The position numbers and the translations under genes were made by a program. From Halalkalibacter suaedae (lineage in GTDB: Bacteria > Bacillota > Bacilli > Bacillales > Bacillaceae_D): a stretch of 64,000 nucleotides of DNA. The stretch spans positions 1 to 64,000 of the forward strand of contig NZ_JAGKSQ010000008.1 of the NCBI RefSeq assembly GCF_017939705.1. Direction: 5' to 3'. Shown here piece by piece: positions 44,079 to 52,236 of the stretch. The notes under the pieces were generated by a model that saw only the letters and a program-made list of their open reading frames with translations, did not search any database and had not been told where the DNA came from. Positions within the stretch are counted from its first letter, which is position 1. Every line of letters starts with the position of its first letter.

Positions 44079-44450
44079 ATGAATACAAGAAAAGGTGAAC
44101 ATTGCTGGTACATTCCTGATGGTTATATTCCACCAACAAGTGCTGGTCAATTAACAAGTCATGAAGCGATCTGTGTACTAAACTGTAATGAGGAAAATAC
44201 CAGGCTTGAAATCACGATTTATTTTGAAGATCGAGATCCCATCGAATCCATACTAGTTGAAGTTGCTGGTAAGAGAACTAAGCATATTAAAACAAATGAG
44301 TTGCATAAGGAAGGGCGTACAATTCCTCTAGGAGTTCCTTATGCAATTGAGGTTGAAAGTGACTATCCAATTATCGTTCAATACAGTCGCTTAGATTCTA
44401 CTCAAAAAGAGCTAGCTCTAATGTCAACAATAGCCTATCCACTAAAATAG
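44079..44450 (+). CDS. ASRT-family (sensory rhodopsin transducer-like) protein
   Basis: A 123-residue protein of the Anabaena sensory rhodopsin transducer family. Marks are CWYIPDGYIPP, SHEAICVLNCNEENTRLEITIYFEDRDPI, GKRTKHIKTNEL and PIIVQYSRLDS. The fold is a small beta-sandwich tetramer proposed to bind small molecules, often found beside sugar genes in bacteria without rhodopsins. No rhodopsin gene is here. It follows yesN by 14 bases and is probably the last gene of that unit, so a sugar-binding sensory role is likely but inferred. Confidence 0.83.
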   Translation: MNTRKGEHCWYIPDGYIPPTSAGQLTSHEAICVLNCNEENTRLEITIYFEDRDPIESILVEVAGKRTKHIKTNELHKEGRTIPLGVPYAIEVESDYPIIVQYSRLDSTQKELALMSTIAYPLK

Positions 44451-44482
44451 AAACTTAATCAGTTTAAGACATTGCCAATGGA

Positions 44483-44530
44483 GAGATGTCTCAAAAGCTA
44501 ATAACAAACCTTTTGAGACACCTCTTTTTG
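44483..44530 (+). terminator. terminator of the yesL-M-N unit
   Basis: AGATGTCTCAAAAG pairs with CTTTTGAGACACCT followed by CTTTTTG. Confidence 0.85.
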
Positions 44531-44538
44531 TTTACAAA

Positions 44539-44554
44539 TGTTCATATTTGTTCG
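44539..44554. promoter_or_regulatory. candidate DeoR operator 1
   Basis: TGTTCATATTTGTTCG, read on the other strand as CGAACAAATATGAACA, shares the CGAACA-N6-AACA pattern with a site before kduD at 45422-45437. It lies 39 bases before the DeoR-type gene, so autoregulation is likely. Confidence 0.5.
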
Positions 44555-44592
44555 ATAATAGAGAGGGTTAAATAAACAGTGGAGGCGTTTTA

Positions 44593-45354
44593 ATGCTCTC
44601 GGTCGAAAGATACGAAAAAATATTAAAAGAATTAGAAAAGAATAAAACGGTTAAAGTGTCAGAGTTAAGCTTAAACATTGGTGTAACAGAAAAAACAATT
44701 AGACTTGATTTAGAAGCTCTCGAACATAAAGGTTTATTAAAAAGAATTCATGGTGGTGCGATCCTGCAAGAAGAGAATGTACGAATCTTTCCAGTCGATG
44801 AAAGACAATCCAAGAATAACGAGAACAAGTTAAAAATTGCTATAGAGGCAATGAAACGAATCGAACCAGAAGAAACGATATTAATGGACGGTGGTAGTAC
44901 GACATTGGCTCTTGCAAAATTGTTAGGTCAATTCCCAGTGACGGTTATAACCAATGACATTAGGATAGCAAATGAACTTATCGACAAGGAGAAAGTACAG
45001 CTAATGGTTCTCGGTGGTTCAAGGATTGGTACAACTTCTTCATTATTTGGCGTACAGGCATCTGATCTACTGAAGCGTATTCGTGTAAACCGCTTATTTT
45101 TTGGGACGACAGGTGTATCGATCGATCATGGATTAACTGTATTTAATAGTTTCCATGTTGAATGGAAGCGTAAAATTATTGATTGTGCAAACCATGTAAC
45201 CTTGCTAGCTGAATCAACTAAATTTGAAAAAGTGGGTTTGATCCAATTTGCCACATTAGATGATCTTGATGAAATCATAACCGATGATCAGTTAGATCAA
45301 GCCATTAAAGCTAAGCTAGAGAATCTTTCCATTCCCTTAGTCATCAGTAATTAA
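44593..45354 (+). CDS. DeoR-family transcriptional regulator
   Basis: A 253-residue DeoR regulator. The N-terminal winged helix is RYEKILKELEKNKTVKVSELSLNIGVTEKTIRLDLEALEHKGLLKRIHGGA; the C-terminal sugar-phosphate-binding half has MDGGSTTLALAKLL (about 97-110), VITNDIRIANEL, and FFGTTGVSIDHGLT. These proteins usually repress an adjacent sugar operon until a phosphorylated or acidic sugar binds. Its place directly before kduD-kduI suggests control of the uronate steps. GGAGGCG precedes the ATG. Confidence 0.9.
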   Translation: MLSVERYEKILKELEKNKTVKVSELSLNIGVTEKTIRLDLEALEHKGLLKRIHGGAILQEENVRIFPVDERQSKNNENKLKIAIEAMKRIEPEETILMDGGSTTLALAKLLGQFPVTVITNDIRIANELIDKEKVQLMVLGGSRIGTTSSLFGVQASDLLKRIRVNRLFFGTTGVSIDHGLTVFNSFHVEWKRKIIDCANHVTLLAESTKFEKVGLIQFATLDDLDEIITDDQLDQAIKAKLENLSIPLVISN

Positions 45355-45421
45355 AAAAAGTAAGAAAAATGGGAAGTCATGATTGCTACTCTTTCCCAGT
45401 AGTGTTATAATCGAACCATAA

Positions 45422-45437
45422 CGAACATAAACAAACA
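45422..45437. promoter_or_regulatory. candidate DeoR operator 2
   Basis: CGAACATAAACAAACA lies 37 bases before kduD and matches the site before the DeoR gene at CGAACA and AACA. Confidence 0.5.
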
Positions 45438-45473
45438 AAAGTAGGAATTATAATAATTGAGGGAGGGAAGATA

Positions 45474-46232
45474 ATGGTACAACCATCGTTTTCATTGACT
45501 GGTAAAGTAGCTCTAGTAACAGGAGCAAGTAGAGGTCTTGGTCAAGGAATGGCTGTTGGACTAGCCGAGGCTGGTGCAGATGTCATTGGTGCTGGTATTA
45601 GTAATATGACCGAGACTAGAGAACAAGTAGAAGCACTTGGTCGAACATTTTATGAGATTAAGGCCGATTTATCTGAGGCTATGGCAGCTAAGCAGCTTGT
45701 CATTGAAGCAATTAATCAGGCTGGTAAGATTGATATTCTAGTAAATAATGCTGGTATTATCAAACGTTCAGAGGCTGAAAGTTTTTCAGATGAGGATTGG
45801 AATGCGGTCATTAATGTTAATTTGAACTCAGTTTTTCAATTATGTCGTGAGGTTGGTCAACATATGCTAGAAAGAGGCTCTGGTAAGATTATTAATATAG
45901 CCTCAATGCTATCCTTTCAAGGTGGTTTAAGAGTTCCAGCATATACTGCGAGCAAGCATGCTGTAGCGGGGCTTACGAAATCATTAGCAAATGAATGGGT
46001 TAGTAAAGGAATTAATGTAAACGCTATCGCACCTGGTTATATGGAAACAGATAATACGGAAGCATTACGTGCGAATGAAGAAAGGAATGCCTATATTACA
46101 TCTCGTATACCGAAAGGCGAATGGGGGAAGCCGGAGGATCTTAAAGGACCTGTTGTCTTTTTAGCTTCAGATGCTTCTTCCTATGTTAATGGTCATATTT
46201 TATGTGTAGATGGTGGATGGATGAGTTCTTAA
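45474..46232 (+). CDS. kduD: 2-dehydro-3-deoxy-D-gluconate 5-dehydrogenase
   Basis: A 252-residue SDR that converts 3-deoxy-D-glycero-2,5-hexodiulosonate to 2-keto-3-deoxygluconate in the pectin pathway. Cofactor loop TGASRGLGQGMA (about residues 17-28), NNAGIIKRSEAE (about 91-102) and catalytic YTASKHA (about 159-165). NNAGIIKR and the end SYVNGHILCVDGGWMSS are typical of KduD rather than other SDRs. GGGAGG precedes the ATG. It is followed after 29 bases by kduI. Confidence 0.93.
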   Translation: MVQPSFSLTGKVALVTGASRGLGQGMAVGLAEAGADVIGAGISNMTETREQVEALGRTFYEIKADLSEAMAAKQLVIEAINQAGKIDILVNNAGIIKRSEAESFSDEDWNAVINVNLNSVFQLCREVGQHMLERGSGKIINIASMLSFQGGLRVPAYTASKHAVAGLTKSLANEWVSKGINVNAIAPGYMETDNTEALRANEERNAYITSRIPKGEWGKPEDLKGPVVFLASDASSYVNGHILCVDGGWMSS

Positions 46233-46261
46233 ATTAGACGAAATGGAAGGGGATTTTTAAC

Positions 46262-47092
46262 ATGGATATAAGATATGCTGCAAATCCAGAAGATACAAAG
46301 AAATATACAACTGAGAAGTTGAGAAACGAATTCTTAATCGAGTCATTATTTGAAAATGGTGCAATTAATATGGTCTACTCTCATCATGACCGTGTTATTG
46401 TAGGCGGAGCGATTCCGACAAGCAGTGCACTTCGACTAGATGCAGGAGATGCACTTAGAACCGATTTCTTTTTAGAAAGAAGAGAAATTGGAATTGTCAA
46501 TATTGGACCAAAGGGTAAGGTCGTTGTTGATGGTGAAGCATTTGAACTAAACAAACGTGATTGTTTGTATGTCGGGTTAGGGAAAAAGGAAGTCCTATTT
46601 GAAAGTGATGATCAAGCAAATCCCGCCCGTTTTTATCTTGTTTCGTCACCTGCACATAAGGAATACCCAACGAAAAAGTTACCTATTGCTGAAGCTCAAC
46701 CAACAAAGCTTGGCTCAGACAGTGAGTCTAATAACCGAACAATTTACAAATATATCCATGACGAAGGGCTTCAAAGCTGTCAGTTGATGATGGGGATGAC
46801 TTTACTAGAACCTAATAATATGTGGAATACAATGCCTGCCCATGTTCATGATCGCCGAATGGAAGTGTATTTGTATTTTGATATGGATGAGGAATCACGT
46901 GTGTTTCATTTTATGGGTGAGCCAGGAGAAACAAGACATCTAGTTGTCAAAAATGAGGACGCGATTATCTCGCCACCATGGTCCATTCATTCAGGTGTTG
47001 GCACAAAGAACTATACATTTATATGGGCAATGGCAGGCGAAAATTATACATTTAAGGACATGGACTTCGTGAAAATGGAAGATCTTAAGTAA
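46262..47092 (+). CDS. kduI: 5-dehydro-4-deoxy-D-glucuronate isomerase
   Basis: A 276-residue KduI, which isomerises 5-keto-4-deoxyuronate, made from unsaturated uronic acids, to the substrate of KduD. The start MDIRYAANPEDTKKYTTEKLR, and the cupin metal site MPAHVHDRRMEVYLYFD (His, His, Glu at about residues 195-202) with a later His in PPWSIHSG (about 244), are family marks. GGAAGGGG precedes the ATG. A terminator follows, so DeoR/kduD/kduI form the first catabolic block. Confidence 0.95.
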   Translation: MDIRYAANPEDTKKYTTEKLRNEFLIESLFENGAINMVYSHHDRVIVGGAIPTSSALRLDAGDALRTDFFLERREIGIVNIGPKGKVVVDGEAFELNKRDCLYVGLGKKEVLFESDDQANPARFYLVSSPAHKEYPTKKLPIAEAQPTKLGSDSESNNRTIYKYIHDEGLQSCQLMMGMTLLEPNNMWNTMPAHVHDRRMEVYLYFDMDEESRVFHFMGEPGETRHLVVKNEDAIISPPWSIHSGVGTKNYTFIWAMAGENYTFKDMDFVKMEDLK

Positions 47093-47106
47093 TGTTCTAG
47101 CAGAGG

Positions 47107-47157
47107 GGCTGACTTAATAGATATCATTACTAATATCTAAAAGTTAGCCTTTTTTTG
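47107..47157 (+). terminator. terminator after kduI
   Basis: GGCTGACTT pairs with AAGTTAGCC, an inner AGATAT/ATATCT pair extends it, and seven T residues follow. Confidence 0.8.
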
Positions 47158-47165
47158 AAGAGTAA

Positions 47166-47179
47166 TAACAACGTTGTTA
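47166..47179. promoter_or_regulatory. LacI-type operator before uxaC
   Basis: TAACAACGTTGTTA is a perfect palindrome, 15 bases before the uxaC start. Identical sites lie before yteT (60617) and the LacI gene (62979), and a one-base variant before ytcQ (52103). Confidence 0.8.
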
Positions 47180-47194
47180 ATGAGGAGGATTGAA

Positions 47195-48595
47195 ATGAAA
47201 CCATTTATTCATGAGGATTTTATGCTTAATAATGATGCAGCGAAAATTCTCTATCATGATTATGCGAAGAATATGAAGATTTATGATTATCATTGTCACT
47301 TAAGTCCTGAAGATATTGCTGAAAATCGTCAATTTAAAAATCTAGCAGAAATTTGGCTCCATGGTGACCATTACAAATGGCGAGCAATGCGAACAATGGG
47401 GATTGATGAAGCATTAATAACTGGTGAAGCCTCAGATTATGAAAAGTTCAAACAGTGGGCTAAAGTTGTCCCTCGTACAATCGGCAATCCGTTATATCAT
47501 TGGACACATCTCGAACTTAAACGGTATTTTGATATTGATCTTCTTCTTAATGAGGAAACAAGTGAGGAAATTTGGCATCATTGTAATCACTTATTAGCAA
47601 CAGATTCATTTAAAACCCAAATTCTTATTGAGAAAAGCAATGTTGATGTAATTTGTACAACCGATGATCCTATCGATCTATTAGACAGTCATCTCAAAAT
47701 AAAAGAAAACGAATCGTTTCAAACGACAGTAGTGCCAGCTTTTAGACCAGATAAGGCCATTGATATTTCACGACCTGTATTTAATCAATATATTAACGAA
47801 CTAGGTCAGATTGTTGGAGAGGAGATAGCTAATTATCAAGAACTCCTAGCAGCACTTGAAAATCGAGCTCGTTTCTTTGATCGAGCTGGATGTAAAATAT
47901 CTGATCATGGAATTGAGGAAGTCCCTTTTGAACAATGCTCAAAAGAAGAAGCCTCACTGATTTTCAAAAAAGCAAGAAATGGTGAAGTGATTTCAAAAAA
48001 GGAAGAAATGAAATACAAAACCCATCTTCACCTATTTTTAGGTAGATTGTATGCCTCTTTAGGTTGGGCAATGCAGCTGCATATCGGAGCAATACGTAAT
48101 AATAATGACCGAATGTTTGCCGAGCTTGGACCAGATACAGGGTTTGACTCGATCCATGATCTAGAACTTGCTAGACCGCTCAATCGGTTCTTAAATGAAC
48201 TTGATAAGACAAATGAATTGCCGAAAACGATTCTCTATCATTTAAACCCAGTTCATAACTATGTAATCGGTTCCGCAATTGGTAATTTTCAATCGAGTGA
48301 AGTAAATGGCAAGATTCAGTTTGGGTCTGGTTGGTGGTTTAATGATCAAAAGGACGGGATGATCAGACAGATGACAGATCTAGCGAACCTAGGTTTTTTA
48401 AGTAGTTTCATTGGTATGTTAACAGATTCAAGAAGCTTTCTTTCCTATCCAAGGCATGAGTATTTCAGAAGGATTTTATGTGATTTGGTCGGTAGTTGGG
48501 TTGAGAAGGGGGAAGCACCAAGGGATTTTAAACTATTAGGAAGTATGATCGAAGACATTAGTTACAATAATGCGAAACATTATTTCAAGATCTAG
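47195..48595 (+). CDS. uxaC: glucuronate/galacturonate isomerase
   Basis: A 466-residue uronate isomerase, converting D-galacturonate to D-tagaturonate and D-glucuronate to D-fructuronate. Family marks: MKIYDYHCHLSPEDIAENRQFKN (metal His at about residues 33-35), DVICTTDDPIDLLDSH (about 150), MQLHIGAIRNNN (about 293) and GSGWWFNDQKDGM (about 376). ATG 47195 follows GAGGAGG; an earlier in-frame start at 47174 lies inside the operator. It starts a new unit under the LacI-type operator. Confidence 0.94.
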   Translation: MKPFIHEDFMLNNDAAKILYHDYAKNMKIYDYHCHLSPEDIAENRQFKNLAEIWLHGDHYKWRAMRTMGIDEALITGEASDYEKFKQWAKVVPRTIGNPLYHWTHLELKRYFDIDLLLNEETSEEIWHHCNHLLATDSFKTQILIEKSNVDVICTTDDPIDLLDSHLKIKENESFQTTVVPAFRPDKAIDISRPVFNQYINELGQIVGEEIANYQELLAALENRARFFDRAGCKISDHGIEEVPFEQCSKEEASLIFKKARNGEVISKKEEMKYKTHLHLFLGRLYASLGWAMQLHIGAIRNNNDRMFAELGPDTGFDSIHDLELARPLNRFLNELDKTNELPKTILYHLNPVHNYVIGSAIGNFQSSEVNGKIQFGSGWWFNDQKDGMIRQMTDLANLGFLSSFIGMLTDSRSFLSYPRHEYFRRILCDLVGSWVEKGEAPRDFKLLGSMIEDISYNNAKHYFKI

Positions 48596-48606
48596 GAGGT
48601 ATTTTC

Positions 48607-49431
48607 ATGACTGTAGGTGTATTAGCTCATTTATTTGGGCAAAAGCCATATCAACAATTAGCAGAGGAAATTGGATCTTATGGATTCAATCATATACAAC
48701 TTGCGATTTGGAAAGCACTTGGTGATTATGATTTCACAAAGCCAGGCAAGTTAACACCAGGATTAGTAAGAAATATTGCAAAAGAGTTTCAAAAGAACAA
48801 TATCTCAATCTCAGTGCTTGCTTGTTATCTGCATCTTTTTGAACAAGATGATCATCAAAGAAATGAAAATCTTGCAAGATTTAAGGAATTACTTCGTTAT
48901 GCACCAATCTTTGGGACTCCGATGGTAGCTGTGGAAGTTGGTGTACCAAATGGGGATGGTCATGAGCAAGATTGGTTGAGGTTAAAATCTTCCCTTTCAG
49001 AGTTAGTGAATGAAGCGGAGAAGTGGGGGGTAACAATTGGTTTAGAACCAGCAAATGGACACCTAATTGGCACTGCAAAAGAATTACGACAAATGTTGGA
49101 TGAACTCCCATCATCACATTTTGGCGTTGTATTAGATCCCGGTAATTTGTTGACAACAGAAAATTTTCATCGCCAAGATGAGGTGATTAAGGAAGCGTTT
49201 GATCTATTGGGTGACCGAATTGTGGCCTGTCATGCTAAAGACAGGATGTTGGATGAAAAGGGGAACATTCAAACGGTTACACCAGGAAAAGGTAGGATGA
49301 ACTATGAGTTATACCTAACATTATTAAACCATTACAAACCCGAATGCGACATAATTATTGAAGAAACGAAGCCAGAAGATATGCCGGATACAAGAGAATT
49401 CATTGAGAAGCTCAGAGCCAGTATTTCATAA
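48607..49431 (+). CDS. TIM-barrel sugar isomerase/epimerase-like protein
   Basis: A 274-residue protein of the xylose-isomerase-like TIM-barrel family (IolE/IolI relatives). The probable metal ligands are Glu in TIGLEPANGH, Asp in VVLDPGNLL, His in VACHAKDRM and Glu in IIIEETKPEDM. The exact substrate is unknown; its place after uxaC, 11 bases away, suggests a ketose or uronate derivative. AGGAGG precedes the ATG. Confidence 0.82.
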   Translation: MTVGVLAHLFGQKPYQQLAEEIGSYGFNHIQLAIWKALGDYDFTKPGKLTPGLVRNIAKEFQKNNISISVLACYLHLFEQDDHQRNENLARFKELLRYAPIFGTPMVAVEVGVPNGDGHEQDWLRLKSSLSELVNEAEKWGVTIGLEPANGHLIGTAKELRQMLDELPSSHFGVVLDPGNLLTTENFHRQDEVIKEAFDLLGDRIVACHAKDRMLDEKGNIQTVTPGKGRMNYELYLTLLNHYKPECDIIIEETKPEDMPDTREFIEKLRASIS

Positions 49432-49441
49432 ATTGATGGTC

Positions 49442-49485
49442 AGTCTGTTGTCCTAGCAAGTAGTAGCAGGCGACAGACTTTTTTT
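49442..49485 (+). terminator. terminator of the uxaC unit
   Basis: AGTCTGTTGTCCT pairs imperfectly with AGGCGACAGACT and is followed by a T run. Confidence 0.8.
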
Positions 49486-49521
49486 CATTCATAAATGATT
49501 AAGCCGAGTTGAAAATGAATA

Positions 49522-49530
49522 TGTTATAAT
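49522..49530 (+). promoter_or_regulatory. extended -10 promoter of the ytdP-like gene
   Basis: TGTTATAAT gives a TG-extended -10 (TATAAT at 49525-49530). No good -35 at 17 bases is seen. The start of transcription would fall near 49537, so the palindrome at 49561-49608 lies in the leader. Confidence 0.5.
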
Positions 49531-49560
49531 AAATTCGACGAGAGGAAAAAAATGTAAGTT

Positions 49561-49608
49561 AATCATATACAGAAATATGTAAGTGCTTACATATTTCTGT
49601 ATATGATT
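49561..49608. promoter_or_regulatory. 48-bp near-perfect palindrome with a cre-like core
   Basis: Two 23-base arms are exact reverse complements around a 2-base centre. The core TGTAAGTGCTTACA (49578-49591) resembles the cre-like sites elsewhere in the region. It ends 22 bases before the TTG start of the ytdP-like gene. It may be a DNA operator (roadblock), an mRNA hairpin, or both; it has no T run, so it is not a plain terminator. Confidence 0.85.
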
Positions 49609-49630
49609 ACAGCTTTGAGGAGGTGTACAG

Positions 49631-51922
49631 TTGAAGAATCGAAGTTTACTAACAAAAATGATAATCTTTGCAAGCATAGCTAGCATTATTCCTGTCATCA
49701 TTGTTGGCGTCTTTTCTTATTTTCAATCATCCAAACAAATTCAGGAAAAAGTGAATTATGAAAAGGTACAAATTATTAGACAAATACAGTCTAATGTTGA
49801 GCAAGTTCTTGTGACTGTGCATCATAGTGTAAGTGATACATTAGATTCACCATTAATTGATTCTGTTATCAGAAGACCTTTGGTTGGAGAGGATTTTTCT
49901 ATCTATCGTGAATTAAGACAAGAGCTTAGTAATATTCAATCCTACGACACGAAGGTTGACGAGATGATTCTATTAAACTTTAAAGAAGACTGGGTTGTAG
50001 ATAATTCTGGTATAAAGAGATTGCATGCACACCCTGATAAGGATATTTACTTATCTTTTCTAGATTTGGCACATAATACGACCTGGTTACTATTGGATAA
50101 TGAAGATTTTACTGTTCCCATTTCAGGACGTAATTGTGATTACACATTAAGTTTAGTGAAAAAACTCCCACCAAGGCTAAGTTCCAAATACGGATTATCA
50201 TTTACTAATATAGCAGCATGTAGTGTAGCAGAAATGATAAATGTTGATGAGCTTTCGGATGATGTTATGATTACGGACGAAAATTTTCAAATCATTGTTC
50301 ATCGCGACCCGTCACTAATTGGGACATCATTAGTTGAGACACCTTATATTGATTCTACTGAAGCCTTTATTCATCAGTCAGGTCAATTTGATGTGAAATC
50401 GAATGGCCAGTCATATACTGTTACTTATCAGAAATCAGATTTTAATGATTGGTATTATATTTCCTTTAACTCGTTTGACTTACTTACAGAAGAAAGTAAG
50501 AAAATAGGTTGGTTCATTTTTTTAATGATTACTTTTATTATTCTAACATGTGTTCTCTATATCTATGTAATTAGTCGTAGATTGTATTCACCTGTAAATA
50601 AGCTTGTAGCTTATATTGAGACGAACTGGCCGGATAAAAAAAGTCAGGAGAAAAATGAACTAGAAATTATTGAAACACATATAAATGATTTGTTTTCTTC
50701 TAATGCCAATTTAGAGAGCGAATTATTAGAACATACTCAACAATTAAAATCTCTTTTTATTAATAGATTGTTTACAGGTAGTTACAAAACCGATGAAATT
50801 ATTAACAAATTAACGTATTTTGAACTTATAAGATTTGTTGACATGTGGGATGAGATGATTGTTTGTACATTACATGTAGATCAGGCAGAAACCTATGAGG
50901 CAAGTGATTACGAGAAAATGAGTTTTGCAATTAAGAATATAGTAGAAGACCTTATTGAAATTGAAAAGAGATTACCAGTCGTTTGGATTGACCAAACATT
51001 GGTTCTACTTATCGGATGTACCGAAACGGATAATGTTGATAATATCGTGTACGAGGCCACCGAAAAGATTCAAAGCAAGATAAAAGAAGCACTCGCTCTT
51101 TCTGTGAGTATTGGTGTAAGTATGCCCTTTTCTGAAATAAAAGAAGCAAAACGGGGTTATAAAGAAGGAGTTGAAGCATTAAAACACCGAATGAAACTAG
51201 GCAATGGGGTCATTATACATTTTAGCAATTTCAACTCCGGAAAGCATTCTGTCATATTTGATTATCCTAGTCGAACAGAAGATGATTTGCTTGTTGCAAT
51301 TAAACTAGCTGATAAGGAAAAAGCGATGGAACAGTTATCGATCTGGATGAAAAAAGCATTTAAAAATACACAATCACCAAGAGAATACCAAATTTCGATG
51401 ATGCGTTTGTTGAATAACTTACTTATCGTTAAGCAAGAAAGTAGTGTGAGTTTCCAACAGATAGACGTCTTTCATGCATCTCTATATGAAGAATTACTTA
51501 AGCTTCAGACGAAAAACGAAGTAGAAGATTGGTTTAAGAAGCGATTGATTTTACCGCTTATCAGCGTATTCAACGATCGAAAGGAATCACAATTTCAAAA
51601 CCTCTCAGAGAAGATGATTGATCTTATTCAAAAGAATTATGATACGGAAATTACGTTAGAAGAATGTGCTAGTAAACTTCATTATAATGCTAATTATTTG
51701 AGTAGCGTTTTTAAACAAGAAACTAGTTATACATTCAGTGAATACTTGGCAATGTATCGCTTTAATATGGCCAAAATGTGGTTGACTGAGACAAATATGA
51801 CTATAAAAGAAATTGCTGATCGTCTACAATACAAAAATTCTCAAAACTTTATTCGGTCATTTAAGAAACAAGAGGAATTAACTCCGGGTCAATACCGTGA
51901 AAAATATAAAGACATTTCTTAA
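49631..51922 (+). CDS. ytdP: membrane-bound AraC-family regulator, YtdP-like
   Basis: A 763-residue one-component regulator. A membrane helix at about residues 10-30 and another at about 290-312 enclose an extracellular sensing domain. The middle of the protein includes SVSIGVSMPFSEIKEAKRGYKEGVEAL, a GGDEF-like region often seen in these regulators. The end has two helix-turn-helix units (ITLEECASKLHYNANYLSSVFKQ; MTIKEIADRLQYKNSQNFIRSFKK). It likely activates the following ytcQ unit on sensing an extracellular oligosaccharide. TTG start at 49631 after GAGGAGGTG. Confidence 0.85.
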   Translation: MKNRSLLTKMIIFASIASIIPVIIVGVFSYFQSSKQIQEKVNYEKVQIIRQIQSNVEQVLVTVHHSVSDTLDSPLIDSVIRRPLVGEDFSIYRELRQELSNIQSYDTKVDEMILLNFKEDWVVDNSGIKRLHAHPDKDIYLSFLDLAHNTTWLLLDNEDFTVPISGRNCDYTLSLVKKLPPRLSSKYGLSFTNIAACSVAEMINVDELSDDVMITDENFQIIVHRDPSLIGTSLVETPYIDSTEAFIHQSGQFDVKSNGQSYTVTYQKSDFNDWYYISFNSFDLLTEESKKIGWFIFLMITFIILTCVLYIYVISRRLYSPVNKLVAYIETNWPDKKSQEKNELEIIETHINDLFSSNANLESELLEHTQQLKSLFINRLFTGSYKTDEIINKLTYFELIRFVDMWDEMIVCTLHVDQAETYEASDYEKMSFAIKNIVEDLIEIEKRLPVVWIDQTLVLLIGCTETDNVDNIVYEATEKIQSKIKEALALSVSIGVSMPFSEIKEAKRGYKEGVEALKHRMKLGNGVIIHFSNFNSGKHSVIFDYPSRTEDDLLVAIKLADKEKAMEQLSIWMKKAFKNTQSPREYQISMMRLLNNLLIVKQESSVSFQQIDVFHASLYEELLKLQTKNEVEDWFKKRLILPLISVFNDRKESQFQNLSEKMIDLIQKNYDTEITLEECASKLHYNANYLSSVFKQETSYTFSEYLAMYRFNMAKMWLTETNMTIKEIADRLQYKNSQNFIRSFKKQEELTPGQYREKYKDIS

Positions 51923-51930
51923 GATCCTAA

Positions 51931-51964
51931 TGGTATCCAGAAAAACATTTGGATACCATTTTTA
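51931..51964 (+). terminator. terminator of the ytdP-like gene
   Basis: TGGTATCCA pairs with TGGATACCA, followed by TTTTTAT. Confidence 0.88.
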
Positions 51965-52102
51965 TGTAAGGGATTACGCTTAAACTAGATAATCATTATG
52001 TTAGATTCCTTGAAATAAACAGCTTAAAACGTACAAAATGAGCTTTTGATTATATACCGATTACGAAACGTTGAATATGATCATCTTAACGTTCAACAAA
52101 AG

Positions 52103-52116
52103 TAACAGCGTTGTTA
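52103..52116. promoter_or_regulatory. LacI-type operator before ytcQ
   Basis: TAACAGCGTTGTTA differs by one base from the perfect palindrome found at three other places. It lies 121 bases before ytcQ, upstream of a cre-like site. Confidence 0.65.
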
Positions 52117-52143
52117 GTAGGTCGAATAACGGAGGTGAATTTT

Positions 52144-52157
52144 TGTAAGGGCTTACA
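52144..52157. promoter_or_regulatory. cre-like palindrome before ytcQ
   Basis: TGTAAGGGCTTACA, a variant of the TGTAAG-N2-CTTACA palindrome. The 314-base gap 51923-52236 holds only the terminator, this site and the LacI-type operator. Confidence 0.55.
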
Positions 52158-52236
52158 AACATAAAAGTTGTTCGTTAAAATACTTCTTCTTTTTTTAACC
52201 GTAAAAAAAATTAACTAAGAATGTGGGGGATTAGTA

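Noticed and set aside
45474-46232. Generic SDR or gluconate 5-dehydrogenase in place of KduD
   Set aside because: The NNAGIIKRSEAE block, the end sequence and the adjacent kduI favour KduD.
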